From Syngnathus acus (lineage: Eukaryota > Chordata > Actinopteri > Syngnathiformes > Syngnathidae), in NCBI RefSeq assembly GCF_901709675.1, contig NC_051093.1, positions 4,361,053 through 4,425,052 on the forward strand: a DNA stretch of 64,000 bases. Reading direction: 5' to 3'. The notes under the pieces were generated by a model. It saw nothing but the letters and a program-made list of their open reading frames with translations, did no database searches and had not been told where the DNA came from. Both the position numbers and the translations under genes were made by a program. Positions 47,101 to 58,316 of the stretch are shown here, piece after piece (within the stretch, counting starts at the first letter, position 1; every line of letters starts with the position of its first letter).

Positions 47101-48409
47101 ATGTAACCTGCTATTTGCGGCGGTTCGTAAATAGCGAAAATCTATTTATAATTGATGCTCAGTGAAATACAATGGAGAAAAAAAAAAAGTAGATCTTCTC
47201 CCCCAAAAAGTATAAAAAAAATCATGATAAAAAAACCATTATTTATTTTTCCACAATCAACAGCACCGCGAAAAAAATCCTGAAACAAAATTAAAAATAT
47301 TGGAGCACTTACAGCTGGTTCACTGTGCTCTGCGAGATCTGCTTCCTCGCCAGTGTTGCACTCGATTGTGTCGGACACCAAATCGTCCGTGTCACTGAAA
47401 AGATTTAAAACGCACATATGTGTCGTAGAAGTATCAATAAAGTAATAAAATATTTGAAGCAGCAATTCTGATGGTTTAATGAACAGCTCTCAATCACAAG
47501 CTAAGGGTGTGTAGACTTTTTATAACCACGGTATGTAGAGTATATACTGCACTTACATGGTGATAAATGATAACTCGAGGTTGTCAAAGTCTCTGAAGAT
47601 CTCGCTGTAGCGCTTGGTCTCACATTTCTGGGGCGCTTTGATGACATCTGAAATAAAATATTTAAAGGTTAAGCAACCACCCAAAAAAAAAAAGAAGATG
47701 GGGTCGGACTAGTTATGTTTTTCATCTTCTGTTAGGTGTGAAATTACGCATTCTGCACGTGTGACTTCCTTCTAAATAGCAGAAATGTGCTCAATCAGAT
47801 CAAACCACAATTTTATTGCAGGGAAATAAAAAAAAAGCTATAAAACCAAGAGCTCATAAATCAGAAACTTCACATGTATCTCAAAGGAACCCAAAAAAAA
47901 TTAGTATGTCGTTACTAAAATTTTATTGGCTAATTTGAACATGAATCTGGTGCGTCAAACGAGACACGCGTCTCCTCGTTGGCCAACCGCATCCTGTTTG
48001 CTGTTGGTGCCTTGACACAGTTCTGCATTCACAATGCAGCACTTAAAAAAAGGAAAAAAAGCTCACATCAGATTGCGCAATCACTCGCGAGCTGTTAGTT
48101 GTGGGCTGAAAAAAAAAAGGAGGCCAAAACTTGCTAAAACAAAAACAGAATGGGCCTAATAAACATTTAAACTTTATATTAATTATTGCCATTTGATCAC
48201 TCCGGACAGCTTAGCCAAAAATGATTTTCAGGAAGTCGGTCCAGCTCTGACAAAGAGGATGTCGAGTAGTTCAGCACAAAGAAGACAACAAAATCAGTCG
48301 ATAATTCCAGGCGGCTTCAAATCCTTCGCCAACTTCATTTTAAACACTTCAATTTTTGCTCACCTGTAACCTGAGGAGATTCCTGACCCGGCTCCTGCTC
48401 CTGGTCCAT
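41197..48409 (-). CDS. gmip: gmip, GEM-interacting F-BAR/C1/RhoGAP protein
   Basis: GMIP is a RhoA-directed GTPase-activating protein that binds the RGK GTPase Gem. Twenty exons: 48364-48409, 47557-47647, 47313-47394, 47035-47071, 45908-46033, 45453-45517, 45280-45387, 45114-45194, 44819-44980, 44614-44751, 44372-44556, 44230-44264, 43925-44125, 43703-43845, 43455-43631, 43124-43261, 42861-43060, 42458-42785, 42030-42132 and 41197-41705, summing to 984 residues (human 970). [16 protein letters not shown] near the N-terminus matches human. The F-BAR part carries [20 protein letters not shown]. The C1 zinc module runs from [18 protein letters not shown]. RhoGAP follows, with arginine finger GVYRVSGSK and [20 protein letters not shown]. 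The tail carries RFTRQPVKY, shared with human. One intron (44752-44818) appears to use a GC donor. Exon 12 needs the upstream of two acceptors 10 nt apart to stay in frame. Confidence 0.94.
46034..47034 (-). other. gmip intron 4: non-coding
   Basis: A 1.0 kb intron. A 91-codon plus-strand frame at 46611-46886 has a real ATG, but no domain or splice support was seen. The rest is unremarkable. Confidence 0.55.
47490..47530. mobile_element. Single Tc1-like terminus
   Basis: GGGTGTGTAGACTTTTTATA is the outward end of the Tc1-like family seen at 13602-13925. No partner terminus was found nearby, so this is a solo end or a truncated copy in gmip intron 2. Confidence 0.4.
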
Positions 48410-49615
48410 CTTGTCCACCTGCAGCAGGTTGACCTCAAGCCTCAACGCCGGCCGCGCACAGGTCACATGATCACGCCACACGGGGTGGAAAGTCTTCCCA
48501 AAAGCGATCGCTGGCACGCCACTTGGAGACGGCCGCCGCCTGCATCTTCATCTGCTTGCGAGCTCGGCCTGTTGCTGTAATAGGAAGAGGAAGTGCGGCT
48601 AGAAGCCGCGCCTACGCTCAGCGCTTGTGCTGGAGATGAGAAGATACCAAACATCAGTTAGTATGGAAATTCGACTTTTACTTTCATCGCTGTGCTAGTG
48701 AAACGCTCAACATACACGTTATTTAATTGTTTTTGTTTTTTTACTCAGCTTAGTCGAAAGAAGAAGGAAATATATTACGCTTGGTCAACCCCCCAAAAAA
48801 GTACTTGGTCATTGTGGCCACTTGGGCCACCAACGGAGTTTTGTGTGACTTTTAATAAATGAACTTAGCAAATGTCAGACGGATGGCTCAGCATTGACTC
48901 GCCACTGCGGATAATTACAAACGTGCGCCTCGACAGACAGACATAAAGTGCACGTTTGGATCGAGTTATGGTGCTAGCCAAAGCTATTTTTTTCATCTTG
49001 TCATGACGTCCGACTTGTTGAAAGTCACCAAAGAGCGGAGCTTGCGTCTGAGGCCTAAAAAGCGTTAAACCCGAGGAAACAAAATGTTCCATCCCGTCTT
49101 ATTTAAAGAGCCTTCAATCAAGCTAGCGCAGATGTTTAATCATGTGTGTGTGTGTGTGCACGTTTGATGTGCATCTGTAAACGCTTTGCTGTTGGGCGGT
49201 TTGTCTCGTCGACAGCCGCCCGCCCGAGCTGATGTGGCGACGTGGAAATTACATAGGCGGCAGCAGAGAGGGCATGTTTTCTTGAAAGCGTGTCGAGATA
49301 CACAAACAAACAAAAAAGAAATAAATATTCCGAAGAAGAAGAAGACAAGAAGTTGCATCCACCCTTTTACTCGACTGAAATTCCAATTCACAGTGTAACG
49401 TCACCTTCGGACCAAGAAAGAGATGGAGAGCTTCTTTTCTGTATGACAGACGCACGTTGGGTACTGCAAATGCCAACCCGTGTGGCAAGTCTAGTGCCGT
49501 TTCCATCGGAACACTTTCAAAACCTTTTTTTTTTTTACATCCTCCCGCTGTAATGCAATGTAGTGTAAAATTACAACAACAACAAAAAAGTACTGTTGTT
49601 TGGATAGAGTTCCGC
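48410..49615. other. gmip 5' flank and colgalt1 3' flank
   Basis: Immediately upstream of the gmip ATG an open frame continues without an ATG (a GTG at 48517 is not used as a start by animals), so it is read as 5' leader. A GC-rich segment near 48440-48620 is the probable promoter. A short TG run lies at about 49142-49160. No other gene is evident. Confidence 0.55.
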
Positions 49616-52600
49616 TCACAGCTCGTCCCGCGCCGTGCTGTCCAACGGCGACTGCAGCACGTCCGAGTTCTGGGCTTCGGTGCTGAGCTTGCCCTGCTGG
49701 TGAGTTTTGCCTGAGCGTCCTCGGTCCCAGTCCGTGCGGACCTTGTCGTTGTCCCACACGGTGGACGTCTCTGTGTCGCTGATGTAGCCCGAGTCTCCCG
49801 TGTAGTGGGTGGGGTAAACCAAAAGGGGCTCCGCCGAGAAGGCTTTCAGGTCACGCGTCTCGAAATGCTCCATGTATTCGGACCTGGTAGGGGTCGGGGG
49901 GGTCAAATTTAAACAAACCTACAAATCCAGAATGGGATCACGTCGGAATGCTTACACTGGATGTTTGTTGTACATAATGGGCAGAAACTCGTCCACGGGC
50001 AGCACCCTCTTCAACGGCTCGGCTCTTAACAGCTTCTCCGCTCCTTGCAAGGTGATCATGTAACCCAGCGTCCAATAGGAATAGTCGGCTTCCACCAGGT
50101 TGTGGACATTAGGCACCGCCTTCTCCGAGTGGTCCACCTGCATTCGCTTGCGGCCGATGTAGCTGCAAAGTACAATTGGGATTCAAAGTCTGGAGCTGGA
50201 GGAGGCGGGGCTTAAGAACGCTCACATGAGATCCCAGTCGAGTCCTTCTTCCTCGATGTCGCCCATCAGGTACATGAGACGCCGCTTGAAGAAGATCTCG
50301 AAGCGCAGGTCGTCTTCGATCACCAAAGAGGTGAGCAGGCCGCGCTCGACAATCTGAACACAACCGTTTCTATACATTTAATTTTTTTTTTTTTAATTCG
50401 CTTTACTCCATCATGATTTGCTGACCTCCTTCCAGATGTTATAGTGCGAAAGGAAGCATCCCAGCTCTCCTTTGGTCAGCGGGCGGCCGTGATAAGGGTC
50501 GCTGTAGCCGGGGAGCATGCGGATGCCCATATTTTCAACGTCACTGGTGTTCAAAGCCCTTCAAGCAGACGAGGGGAACAGGAAAGTTGCAGGATAGTGG
50601 TCCTCGAGGACAGGATTGACGGTATAAGGTCATGACTCACTTTCCATCGACAGCCTCCGTGACCTTGCAGTCAATCTCCTGCTGGTAAAGAGCTCTCAGC
50701 ATGCGTTCCCGGCGGTCGGTCCGCCTTTGGAGGTTGATCATGAAGACCTGGATGCATGAGCAGCAGGTACAATAATTCCTTGACTGACAAATTTCATCAA
50801 TGCTAGTTTTATTAGCCTGTCTATGGTGTTTTGCATTGTGTGTTAGCATTAAGCTAGCAAACTTTTGTAATTCTCTTTGGTGTAGGTACTACTGTTTTGT
50901 GCAAGGAAGCTTCCCTGATTACCTCATCAAAGTCCATTTTGTCGGGTTGTTTCAGGGGAGAGGGAATATATTCGGACGGCAACACCGGGGGATGTCGCAC
51001 TGCGAAGACAGACAATTCTCACGTTAGTTTACAGTTTAGCCGAGTTAGCACTTCCACTCCTCACCTTCAACCTCCATCAGGCAATGCATGAAGCTCTCGG
51101 CCTCGTCTTGCAAAGTATTGTGGCCACGCAGCGGCACGGGGAGGTAGCCGTACGTCTCCCGGTTGCACACGAACATCTGCACGTCTGTCCGAGCCAGAGG
51201 ATGATATAGTTAGCGTAAAACAAAGAAAGCAAACTAGAAAGGCACTCTAAGGAGGATATTTTTAAACGTAGATTCGTTGAAAAAAAATCTTTGAGTGTTT
51301 TATAGAAAAAAAACATCCACTTAAAATGTATGTCACAACATGTGGTGCTGTAACCTCGAACTTTATGTAGCCGCAAGACCGTTTTGATGTGCTATTATTT
51401 TGACACAACCCGACATTTTCCATCTTTCACATCAGACTTCAACTGTGAGCTATTTATAACCTCCATCAACATTTAAAGACTCGAAAATAGACTTAGAGAA
51501 AGAATGTCAATCAACATTTTGTGGCCTGTCACCTGCCATCCGAGCCGAGTATGCAAAAACGATGATGTCATCGAAGGCCCAGTTGTACTCCGGGTGCGGC
51601 GGGTGGAAAGCCAGCTGCCTGGAGGCCTCCTTTCGAAGATCGATCAGGAAGGTGGAGTGCAACATCGGCACCGCAAAGCAGCCCTTTCGCACCCGCTTCC
51701 TTATGGGCATGTATGCCGGAGTGCGCTTGTAGTAGCCCTGAACAAACAAAACAGGTATCAGTCGACGGTCATCATCGTCGTTATCGTCGTCCATACCTGG
51801 CTGGACATTCCGCACCAAAAATTGGAATAGGCCGCACGGGAATCCAACATGGGGGCGATGACCGTCTTATTCTCGCTCATGAGACTCCAGAGCACGTTCG
51901 GGTTGGTGAGCAAGTTGTCGCAGTCCATCAACTACGTGAAAATAAATAGTATGAAGATCTTTGCTACATTATGACCAAAGTGATGTTGAATAAACTCTTA
52001 AGAAAGTCTAAAGAACATTCATAGCGCAACAAACCTGGATGTTACATGCGGCTAAATTACACCCTGAGCTGAAGCTGCAGCGAGTGGGTGAGGCTTGGGG
52101 AGTACAAATAGAAACATGCACAGAGGTTCATCGGAGTGCCACCGCGAGAACACAGACAGGGCAGACAAATATGACAGGGTCCAATTCCAATATGATTTCC
52201 AGTGCCAAAGAAAATCCCTGTACTTATCCGTTGACTATTATTGGACAACAAAGATGCACCAGCGTGGAGGCCGGAATCTTTTAGCTGTACATGGAATTTT
52301 TTTTTTCACTTGACAGTTCAAACCGTGCCAGATTTGGGCACAGATTGCAGATTTGTGTTTATTTCTATTGCACATGGCAAGGCTATTATAGTTAATCAAA
52401 ATGAGCAAAAAAACATTATCTGTGTGTTTTCCGAGCAATGAAATACCTGTGCATGACTAAGAATGCTGTGACCTTAAAAAAGTTGTTGTATTTCTTTCTA
52501 TTATGGAATGTGCCAAGAAACTGTCATACTACACAAATTGTATCGATTTTGGGCCTAGCGCCCTTACTTACCGTATTTTCCGGACTATAAGGCGCACCTA

Positions 52601-55600
52601 AAAACCTAAAATTTTCTCAAAAGCCGAAAGTGCGCCTTATAGTCCGGTGTGCCTTATATATGGACCAAATTCCTAAATTTAAACTGGCCCGAAGCATTGT
52701 GTCATGAAATCAATCATAAGTGGCCCGCTGAAGACTATGAGTCATGAATCAAAAAGACTATGGATCATTATTTTGTGATTATAAAGTAATTTGTTGCCTC
52801 TGAAGTTGAAATAAAAAAGATAAAATGGAGAATGATTTGATTTGGATTAAAAATCTGACATGATGCATTAATGGTGCGCCTTATAGTCCGGAAAATACGG
52901 TAGTCGACCTACCATGAAATAGTCGGCCCACATCTCCCGTGCCGACTCCAGCGCGACTTGCCGCAGCTTCATGACGTGGTCGTAACGAGTGTCCGGCCAC
53001 TCCTTGGGACCATCTTCGCCCTCATATCGACTGCAACAGACATCCACGTCTTTGAACTCCTCATTGTCCAAAAAACATCAGCAAGCACTTATGCAGTCAA
53101 CCAACCTGGGCTCCTCCTTTGGCCTCCATTCCACATAATGGTAAAGACTCTGCACCTTCACGAGCCAGTCGCGCAGGATGGCCGTGGTGTTGTCCTCGTT
53201 GTGATCGGTCGCCACCCTGCCAAAACAGTCAACAACATGTAGAGGGGCTATAATGTACCGCTGTTACAAAAGCAGAAAAATATGACACCTCCAGTTATGT
53301 AAGGGCATCACATTGTGTGCAGCTGCAGGAATGAGAGCAAGTGTCAACCATACAAAGCTAAAAGCATAACAGAGTTGCATTAGTCAAACGGTCTAAACCA
53401 AAGCAATTTTGTTCATACAGTATTGGCCAGTCACTTAAAATGGCTGAGCCGCTTTGGTAAATATTAAACGAAGACCCCCGCACAAATGGGAGAGAGAGAA
53501 AAAAAAAAAAACTTTGCCCCGTGTGAGGCTCGAACTCACGACCTTCAGATTATGAGACTGACGCGCTGCCTACTGCGCCAACGAGGCTGTGTGCAGAAGA
53601 GCTTCAGTATGCTCTCAAGTAACGGTACAGCAAGAGGGTGCCGAGTTTCGGTCGTTCTCAAAAATGAATTACAAAGAAAAGACCAGTCGGAATGTCAAAT
53701 GAAAAAAAAAATTAAGTAGATGCTTTTTGGCATTTGTGAATGTTTGTCTTTTTGGATTTACACAGCCTCCTACTATTATATCGAAAACGCTGTGGATTTT
53801 GCTACTTCAATGCTCGACTCAGCCTTTTCAATTTACTTGCTGGCGGCTTTCAGTTTTTTTCCGATCATTAACATGAACAAAAACATGTTTATGCATGATA
53901 GCATTAGAGCAAACATTTGGCTTGCAGCATTCACACAAATAGCGGTTACTTCCTCGCTGTCTGGATACATGCCAGCATGAGTGAATGATAGCTCTTACCA
54001 AACACATATTTGATGCTTAGCCTTTCATCTGCAACATGCAAATGTGTGAACTTCCGACCCTTAACATTAAAGTGAACTTTTAGACATTCATGTGTATGCC
54101 ATTAGACACGTGAAGGGGTCCCTCAAGGGTCAGTCCTTTAACCCCTGCATATGCCCTGGGTTTAGTGCTATCTTGGCAGACTTATTTACAAGTAACGGCC
54201 CAATTAAACAATATAAAACGAAATATTAGTTTCTCTTTGCTCCATGTCTTCCTCCTTCCTAAAATAAAAGTCAGAGCTTTCTTTGAATCAATTAAAGATC
54301 CATCTCGGGGTCTCACCAGCGGCAAAATCTCAGCTGTTATTTACTGGTGGCTTTTGTTTGCATTTCACAGCATTAAAGAGCGCAGCTCTAACATACACAA
54401 CAGCTTCGTGTTGTGTTGCCAGACAACCATCAGCAGCAGCTTTAGTCTTTTTTTTCTTCCCCCCCCTCTGGAATGGACTACATCCAGACAGTCGGGAATG
54501 AGACACATTTCTCACGACTGTGTGAGAACACTGGAGCAGCTCCCTGCTAAGCCATCACCGGTCTACAAGTCCTCAAACATGACGTGCACTCTCTGCTCCA
54601 ATAAATGTTTGTCCAAAGCTTGTTGGCGCTACATTCACAAGTAGCTTTATTTTTTTTTGGCCTTGCGTCAAATGTAGACACAGAATCCATTTCTGATGGC
54701 TTGCTTGAAAAAATTCTTCCACATGTACGTGTTGTTTACAACACAAGACAGCTGCATGTATAAAACTTTCATCACTTCTGACCCGTTTTGGACAAACACC
54801 AAAATGAGAGGGGGGCAATTAACTGCTCGGCCCACACGAAAGGCACCACATAAAGGTGAAGTTGGTGTGTGACAAGCATACCTCCTCGGGGTTAAGGCGC
54901 GGGTGGGCTGTTGCGGCATGTTGTTAAAACTCATGGCAGAGAAACACAGAAGCTTGCACCGCAACTCACTTTTACTTAAGGCGCTGAGCGTTAATTTAAA
55001 ACTGGATGCGAGTTAATGTTTAGAGACCTTGTGAAGTGAATTCAAAGATTTGTTTCAAAAAACATTACACAGGGTTGAAGATGAGGCGTGGAAAATAAAA
55101 ACCGTCCCTTCAGACAGCCGCTTTAGAGCGCCTCATTGTCTGCCATGAGTGCATGCAGGTGACAAAAACAAAACTACATACCCAACAAACCCTTTAAAAA
55201 CAATCCCCGTGAAGTTAGCGTGCTTTCCCTACTCCAGTGATGACAGGAGATGGCTGTCCAGCAATGGACCCAAACCCCTAAACCCCGCCCACCTCCCCTC
55301 CACGTATACAGATCAATGAATAACATGCCTACTACATACACACGTGCAGCACAACATCATTTTTTTACAGCTACTTGCAAACACACATCAGCCATCAGTT
55401 CATGCACGTAAAAAAAAAAAAAATTGTGAATGAAACTGAAATGCAAACGCTCTCACTCACCACACAGCGATGCGCTCTTTGGGGTAGTTGAGCTGTTCCA
55501 CGGCTCCAAGCACGTAAGGCAGGGAGTGCTCAGAGTTGCGGCAGATGAGGGCAAGGACTACCCTAGGAGCCAGAAGCGGTGACTCGGGGCTCCAGCGCTC

Positions 55601-55678
55601 CTCGGCGAAGTAGCCCAGGGAGGGCGTGCAGAAGCCGGACAACAGGGACAGCAGAGCCAAAGCGACGCCGTACGTCAT
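49616..55678 (-). CDS. colgalt1: colgalt1, procollagen hydroxylysine galactosyltransferase
   Basis: COLGALT1 (GLT25D1) transfers galactose to hydroxylysine of collagen in the ER lumen. Twelve exons: 55461-55678, 53106-53216, 52913-53030, 51797-51931, 51533-51737, 51065-51184, 50923-50999, 50641-50747, 50426-50558, 50226-50353, 49956-50162 and 49616-49883, giving 608 residues (human 622). The start [16 protein letters not shown] looks like a signal peptide, followed by [13 protein letters not shown] as in human. DxD-type MDCDNL lies in the first GT domain. [15 protein letters not shown] and [15 protein letters not shown] lie in the second GT25 domain. The C-terminus [13 protein letters not shown] is a KDEL-like ER retrieval signal. 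Intron 1 holds a tRNA-Met gene, and the donor of exon 3 is followed after 10 nt by a 330-bp MITE. All junction phases agree. Confidence 0.96.
52571..52900. mobile_element. TA-flanked MITE with long perfect terminal inverted repeats
   Basis: The element is 330 bp. It starts CCGTATTTTCCGGACTATAA and ends with the exact inverted copy. The perfect inverted repeat extends 28 bp (52571-52598 against 52873-52900). TA flanks both sides (52569-52570 and 52901-52902), which fits Tc1/mariner/pogo-type insertion. There is no coding capacity. A third copy of the terminal core, in inverted orientation, lies inside at about 52631-52649. Confidence 0.85.
53217..55460 (-). other. colgalt1 intron 1
   Basis: The 2.2 kb intron contains the tRNA-Met gene. 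The rest shows no coding sequence despite several chance ORFs around 53720-54644, which have no recognisable domain or splice context. Confidence 0.6.
53515..53587 (-). tRNA. tRNA-Met elongator (anticodon CAT)
   Basis: On the minus strand the gene begins GCCTCGTTGGCGCAGTAGGC and ends CTCACACGGGGCA. The anticodon loop is CTCATAA (CAT), and the B box is GAGTTCGAGCC. It differs little from remembered vertebrate elongator tRNA-Met. A T13 Pol III terminator (A run at 53499-53511 on plus) follows within 3 nt. It lies in the same orientation inside colgalt1 intron 1. Confidence 0.95.
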
Positions 55679-56202
55679 GATGATTCCTCGGGTGGGATCG
55701 GGGTGGGGGGTCTTAATAAATATATGCGAGCGGTGACGGGGATGCACACAAGGTGCTATGCGGAGATTGTCTCCGTTGGATGCATTCTTATCATAAGAGG
55801 GGGAAAAGGATACTGTACTGTTGTAGCGGAGCTGCAAAGTTGGGATTTAAAGGGGAGGACGGTGTTATGTTAAAGGGGATGGGCCCTGGCGGAGAGAAGA
55901 ATTACACCGCGGTCGTGACGCTGTGACTGGAAAATATTATTTATTGTATTGCGCTTTGCTATCTGTGCTAAAACACATGTGACAGCTATATTGCAAGCAC
56001 TGTTTTGACCAAATCCACAAATTAATATCTACATACTTTACACTGTCTTAAAACACTCACAAAAATGTATTTTAGTTGGTTTAATATTCCCATTTTACAA
56101 ATGTAAATCTAAAAGAGTACTTTCCAAAGCCTCTGGACACAGAAACAAGCTTTGAATAAGTGCAATGGACACACAGCTTCTTCTCGCCTCCATTGGAAAG
56201 CT
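55679..56202. other. colgalt1 promoter/leader and pgls 3' flank
   Basis: About 520 bp. TTTATT at about 55940-55945 gives an AATAAA on the minus strand some 260 bp past the pgls stop and may be its poly(A) signal. No CCAAT or TATA arrangement stands out for colgalt1. Confidence 0.45.
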
Positions 56203-57254
56203 CTAAAGTTTGGATCCAGAACCGAGCCGCTCCACCTTAATCGCTAAAGCGGCGGCAGCGGGCTCGTCGATGAGCCAAAACAGCTCTCCATTAGTCGGGA
56301 GGACGCGGGCTGCCGGGAAAGGTGGACCCTCTCGTCCCTCCAGAACCTCCTGCGAGGAAACAATCAGTATAATGACACTGTCATGCCCTCGCATGAGCCA
56401 CTGTCGATCAAACGCTCAAATTCAAAATAAAAATTTGTTTTACCTTCAAAACAGGCGCTTTGCTGCCCCCAGTGGACACAAAAGCGGCGCAGCGGGCGGC
56501 GTTGACCACCGGAAACGTCATGGTCACACGCTCTGGTGGTGGCTTGGGAGAGTCGCTGATGGGAGCCACGATCTTCTGACTCTCCTGCTCACAAGGTACG
56601 AGTATAATTAGTTATTTGGTAATCTGAATTAAGTGCAGCTCTCACCTCTAAAAGAGGGTGTTCAGGGAAGAGGGAGCATGTGTGTCCATCAGGCCCCATG
56701 CCCAGCAGGAGCAGGTCAAAAACTGGGATGTTGGATTCGGGGAAAGCCTGCACATGTTAAGCAACACAGCAAAATGTGAATTTCATCCAACAAGTCAAAT
56801 CACACATTTTTAAAAAAAGAACCTTTCTCAGTTTGCAAGAGTAATCCTCAGCGCACTCCTTCACAGGGAGTGAGAAGTCAATAGCCAAAACGGAGTCCTC
56901 CGGGATGTTAATCTTTGAAAAGAAATGGGTCTAAGGACAAAGAAAGGCATATTTTAGTTCTGGATACAATCACCCAAATGTGTGTATTACCTTGTAGAGT
57001 CCATAGGTGCTGTCAGGGCTGTCAAATGGTACGACTCTCTCATCACAGAACCCCACAACCCACTTGCTGCAGTCCAAGCCTGGCAGAGCGAGCAGCTCTT
57101 TGCTGAGCATGGTCACCAGGCTCCCTCCAGAGAGGCCCAAGGTGAACCTGCCCCGGGAACTAACTGCCTGCTGCGCCCGAGATGTCACCAGATGGGCCAG
57201 CGCCGGGCCAAGTTCTGCTGATGTGGGGAACACCACCACTCTCCTGCCAGCCAT
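56203..57254 (-). CDS. pgls: pgls, 6-phosphogluconolactonase with C-terminal SKL
   Basis: PGLS hydrolyses 6-phosphogluconolactone in the oxidative pentose phosphate pathway. Five exons: 56991-57254, 56823-56930, 56646-56747, 56444-56584 and 56203-56349, giving 253 residues (human 258). It starts [20 protein letters not shown]. Family motifs are [32 protein letters not shown] and [20 protein letters not shown], the last normally [13 protein letters not shown]. The protein ends ERLGSGSKL, a consensus type 1 peroxisomal targeting signal, whereas remembered human PGLS ends differently (HSTL). Exon 2 has a weak donor GTTCTT. A non-coding first exon probably ends at 57518 (ATCG|GTAAGT) and joins just upstream of the ATG. 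Confidence 0.95.
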
Positions 57255-57570
57255 GTTGTCTGTGTTAGGGCGAGATGGTGCAATGGTTTGTGGGAGCAAA
57301 CAATATTTGGCAAGTCATCATGATGAAACTTCATTGTAGCGAGACCAGGTTGAGTATTTTTTTCCCTTTTTATTTCCTTCTTGTTTTTTTCCACTCTGCA
57401 GTACAGTTCACACACGCTAAGCAATGTAATTCACACAACCAAAAGCAAAACCCCTTTTAAAAAAAAACACTTCCAAATTAATGGAGTTACAGTTTCTAGC
57501 GTTTAAACAGTACTTACCGATGAATGAACGACAAAGTGAACGAGGAACAATTTCAGTCGGCAAATGTAAA

Positions 57571-57644
57571 TCCCTTCCTGGAACAAATTTCTAGCCAATC
57601 ACGTGTCAGGTTAATACCGCGGTGCATTGTGGTTAATGGTGTCT
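57571..57644. promoter_or_regulatory. pgls promoter block (copy 1 of duplicated element)
   Basis: The block holds CTTCCTGGAAC, AGCCAATCACGTG (a CCAAT box running into an E-box) and CCGCGGTGCATTGTGG at 57617-57632. It lies about 55 bp upstream of the inferred 5' leader exon end of pgls. A similar block recurs at 57812-57884. Confidence 0.5.
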
Positions 57645-57811
57645 CTATTTAGGGCGAGACGAAACATTAAACATAACCGGCAAAGTGTTTAAAAAGACAA
57701 CAAATTAAAACTTTCAGAAAAAGTTGTCGTACGTGACATTATATACAGTGCCTGAGTAGAAAAAGTGTACGTGGAGGATGTTCGGCAAAAGTAGTAAATC
57801 AAAATTGATCA

Positions 57812-57884
57812 CTTCCTGGAACGAATTTAAGTAGCCAATCACATTCTATGTTTACATCGCAGTGCATTGTGGTAAATGAAGTTT
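57812..57884. promoter_or_regulatory. Promoter-like block (copy 2) upstream of the first zinc-finger gene
   Basis: CACTTCCTGGAACGAATTT, TAGCCAATCACATTC and ATCGCAGTGCATTGTGG repeat the order and spacing of the block at 57571-57644 with substitutions. It lies about 430 bp upstream of the zinc-finger start at 58317 and may serve that gene. Confidence 0.4.
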
Positions 57885-58316
57885 CCGTTCCGTTTCTCAG
57901 ACATAACATGTCTTAGTACGGTGTTTCGAGATGCAAATAATGAAATATTGCAAGGAAAAATATTAATACACGTAAATGATGCGCGTAAATACAAAAAGTA
58001 GACCAAAAAATTATTTTCAAGCGAGTTTCAACAACCAATGCCAATGTGGATTATGATTAAGCGTGTTTCTGCTTCAGGTACCTGAAATAAATGTTAGCTT
58101 AAATTGGGGTTAATATAAAACAAAAGACCTGAAATTGCGTATGATTTTACACAAGTTGCTTATTCTAAGCAAATCTCTTACGACCGCTAGAGGACAGCAG
58201 TACTTGCAGTCTAAATGTAATCTTATGAACTTTATGGGAAAAGAAGAAGACACGACGACTTGTGTTGTTTTCATGCGGGCGGCTCCTTTTGTGTTTAAAT
58301 CTTTAATTCGAGCAAC

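Larger units (their letters stand above)
57255..58316. other. Divergent pgls / zinc-finger intergenic region
   Basis: It contains the pgls leader intron and first exon, the two related promoter blocks listed separately, and about 430 bp of AT-rich sequence before the plus-strand zinc-finger gene. Confidence 0.6.

Noticed and set aside
48410-48517. N-terminal extension of gmip by 36 codons
   Set aside because: The frame is open but begins at GTG rather than ATG; the first ATG in frame is at 48409, where the sequence starts to resemble human GMIP.
53720-54644. Frames in colgalt1 intron 1 with hydrophobic stretches
   Set aside because: The sequence is AT-rich, codon use is irregular and nothing resembles a known protein.
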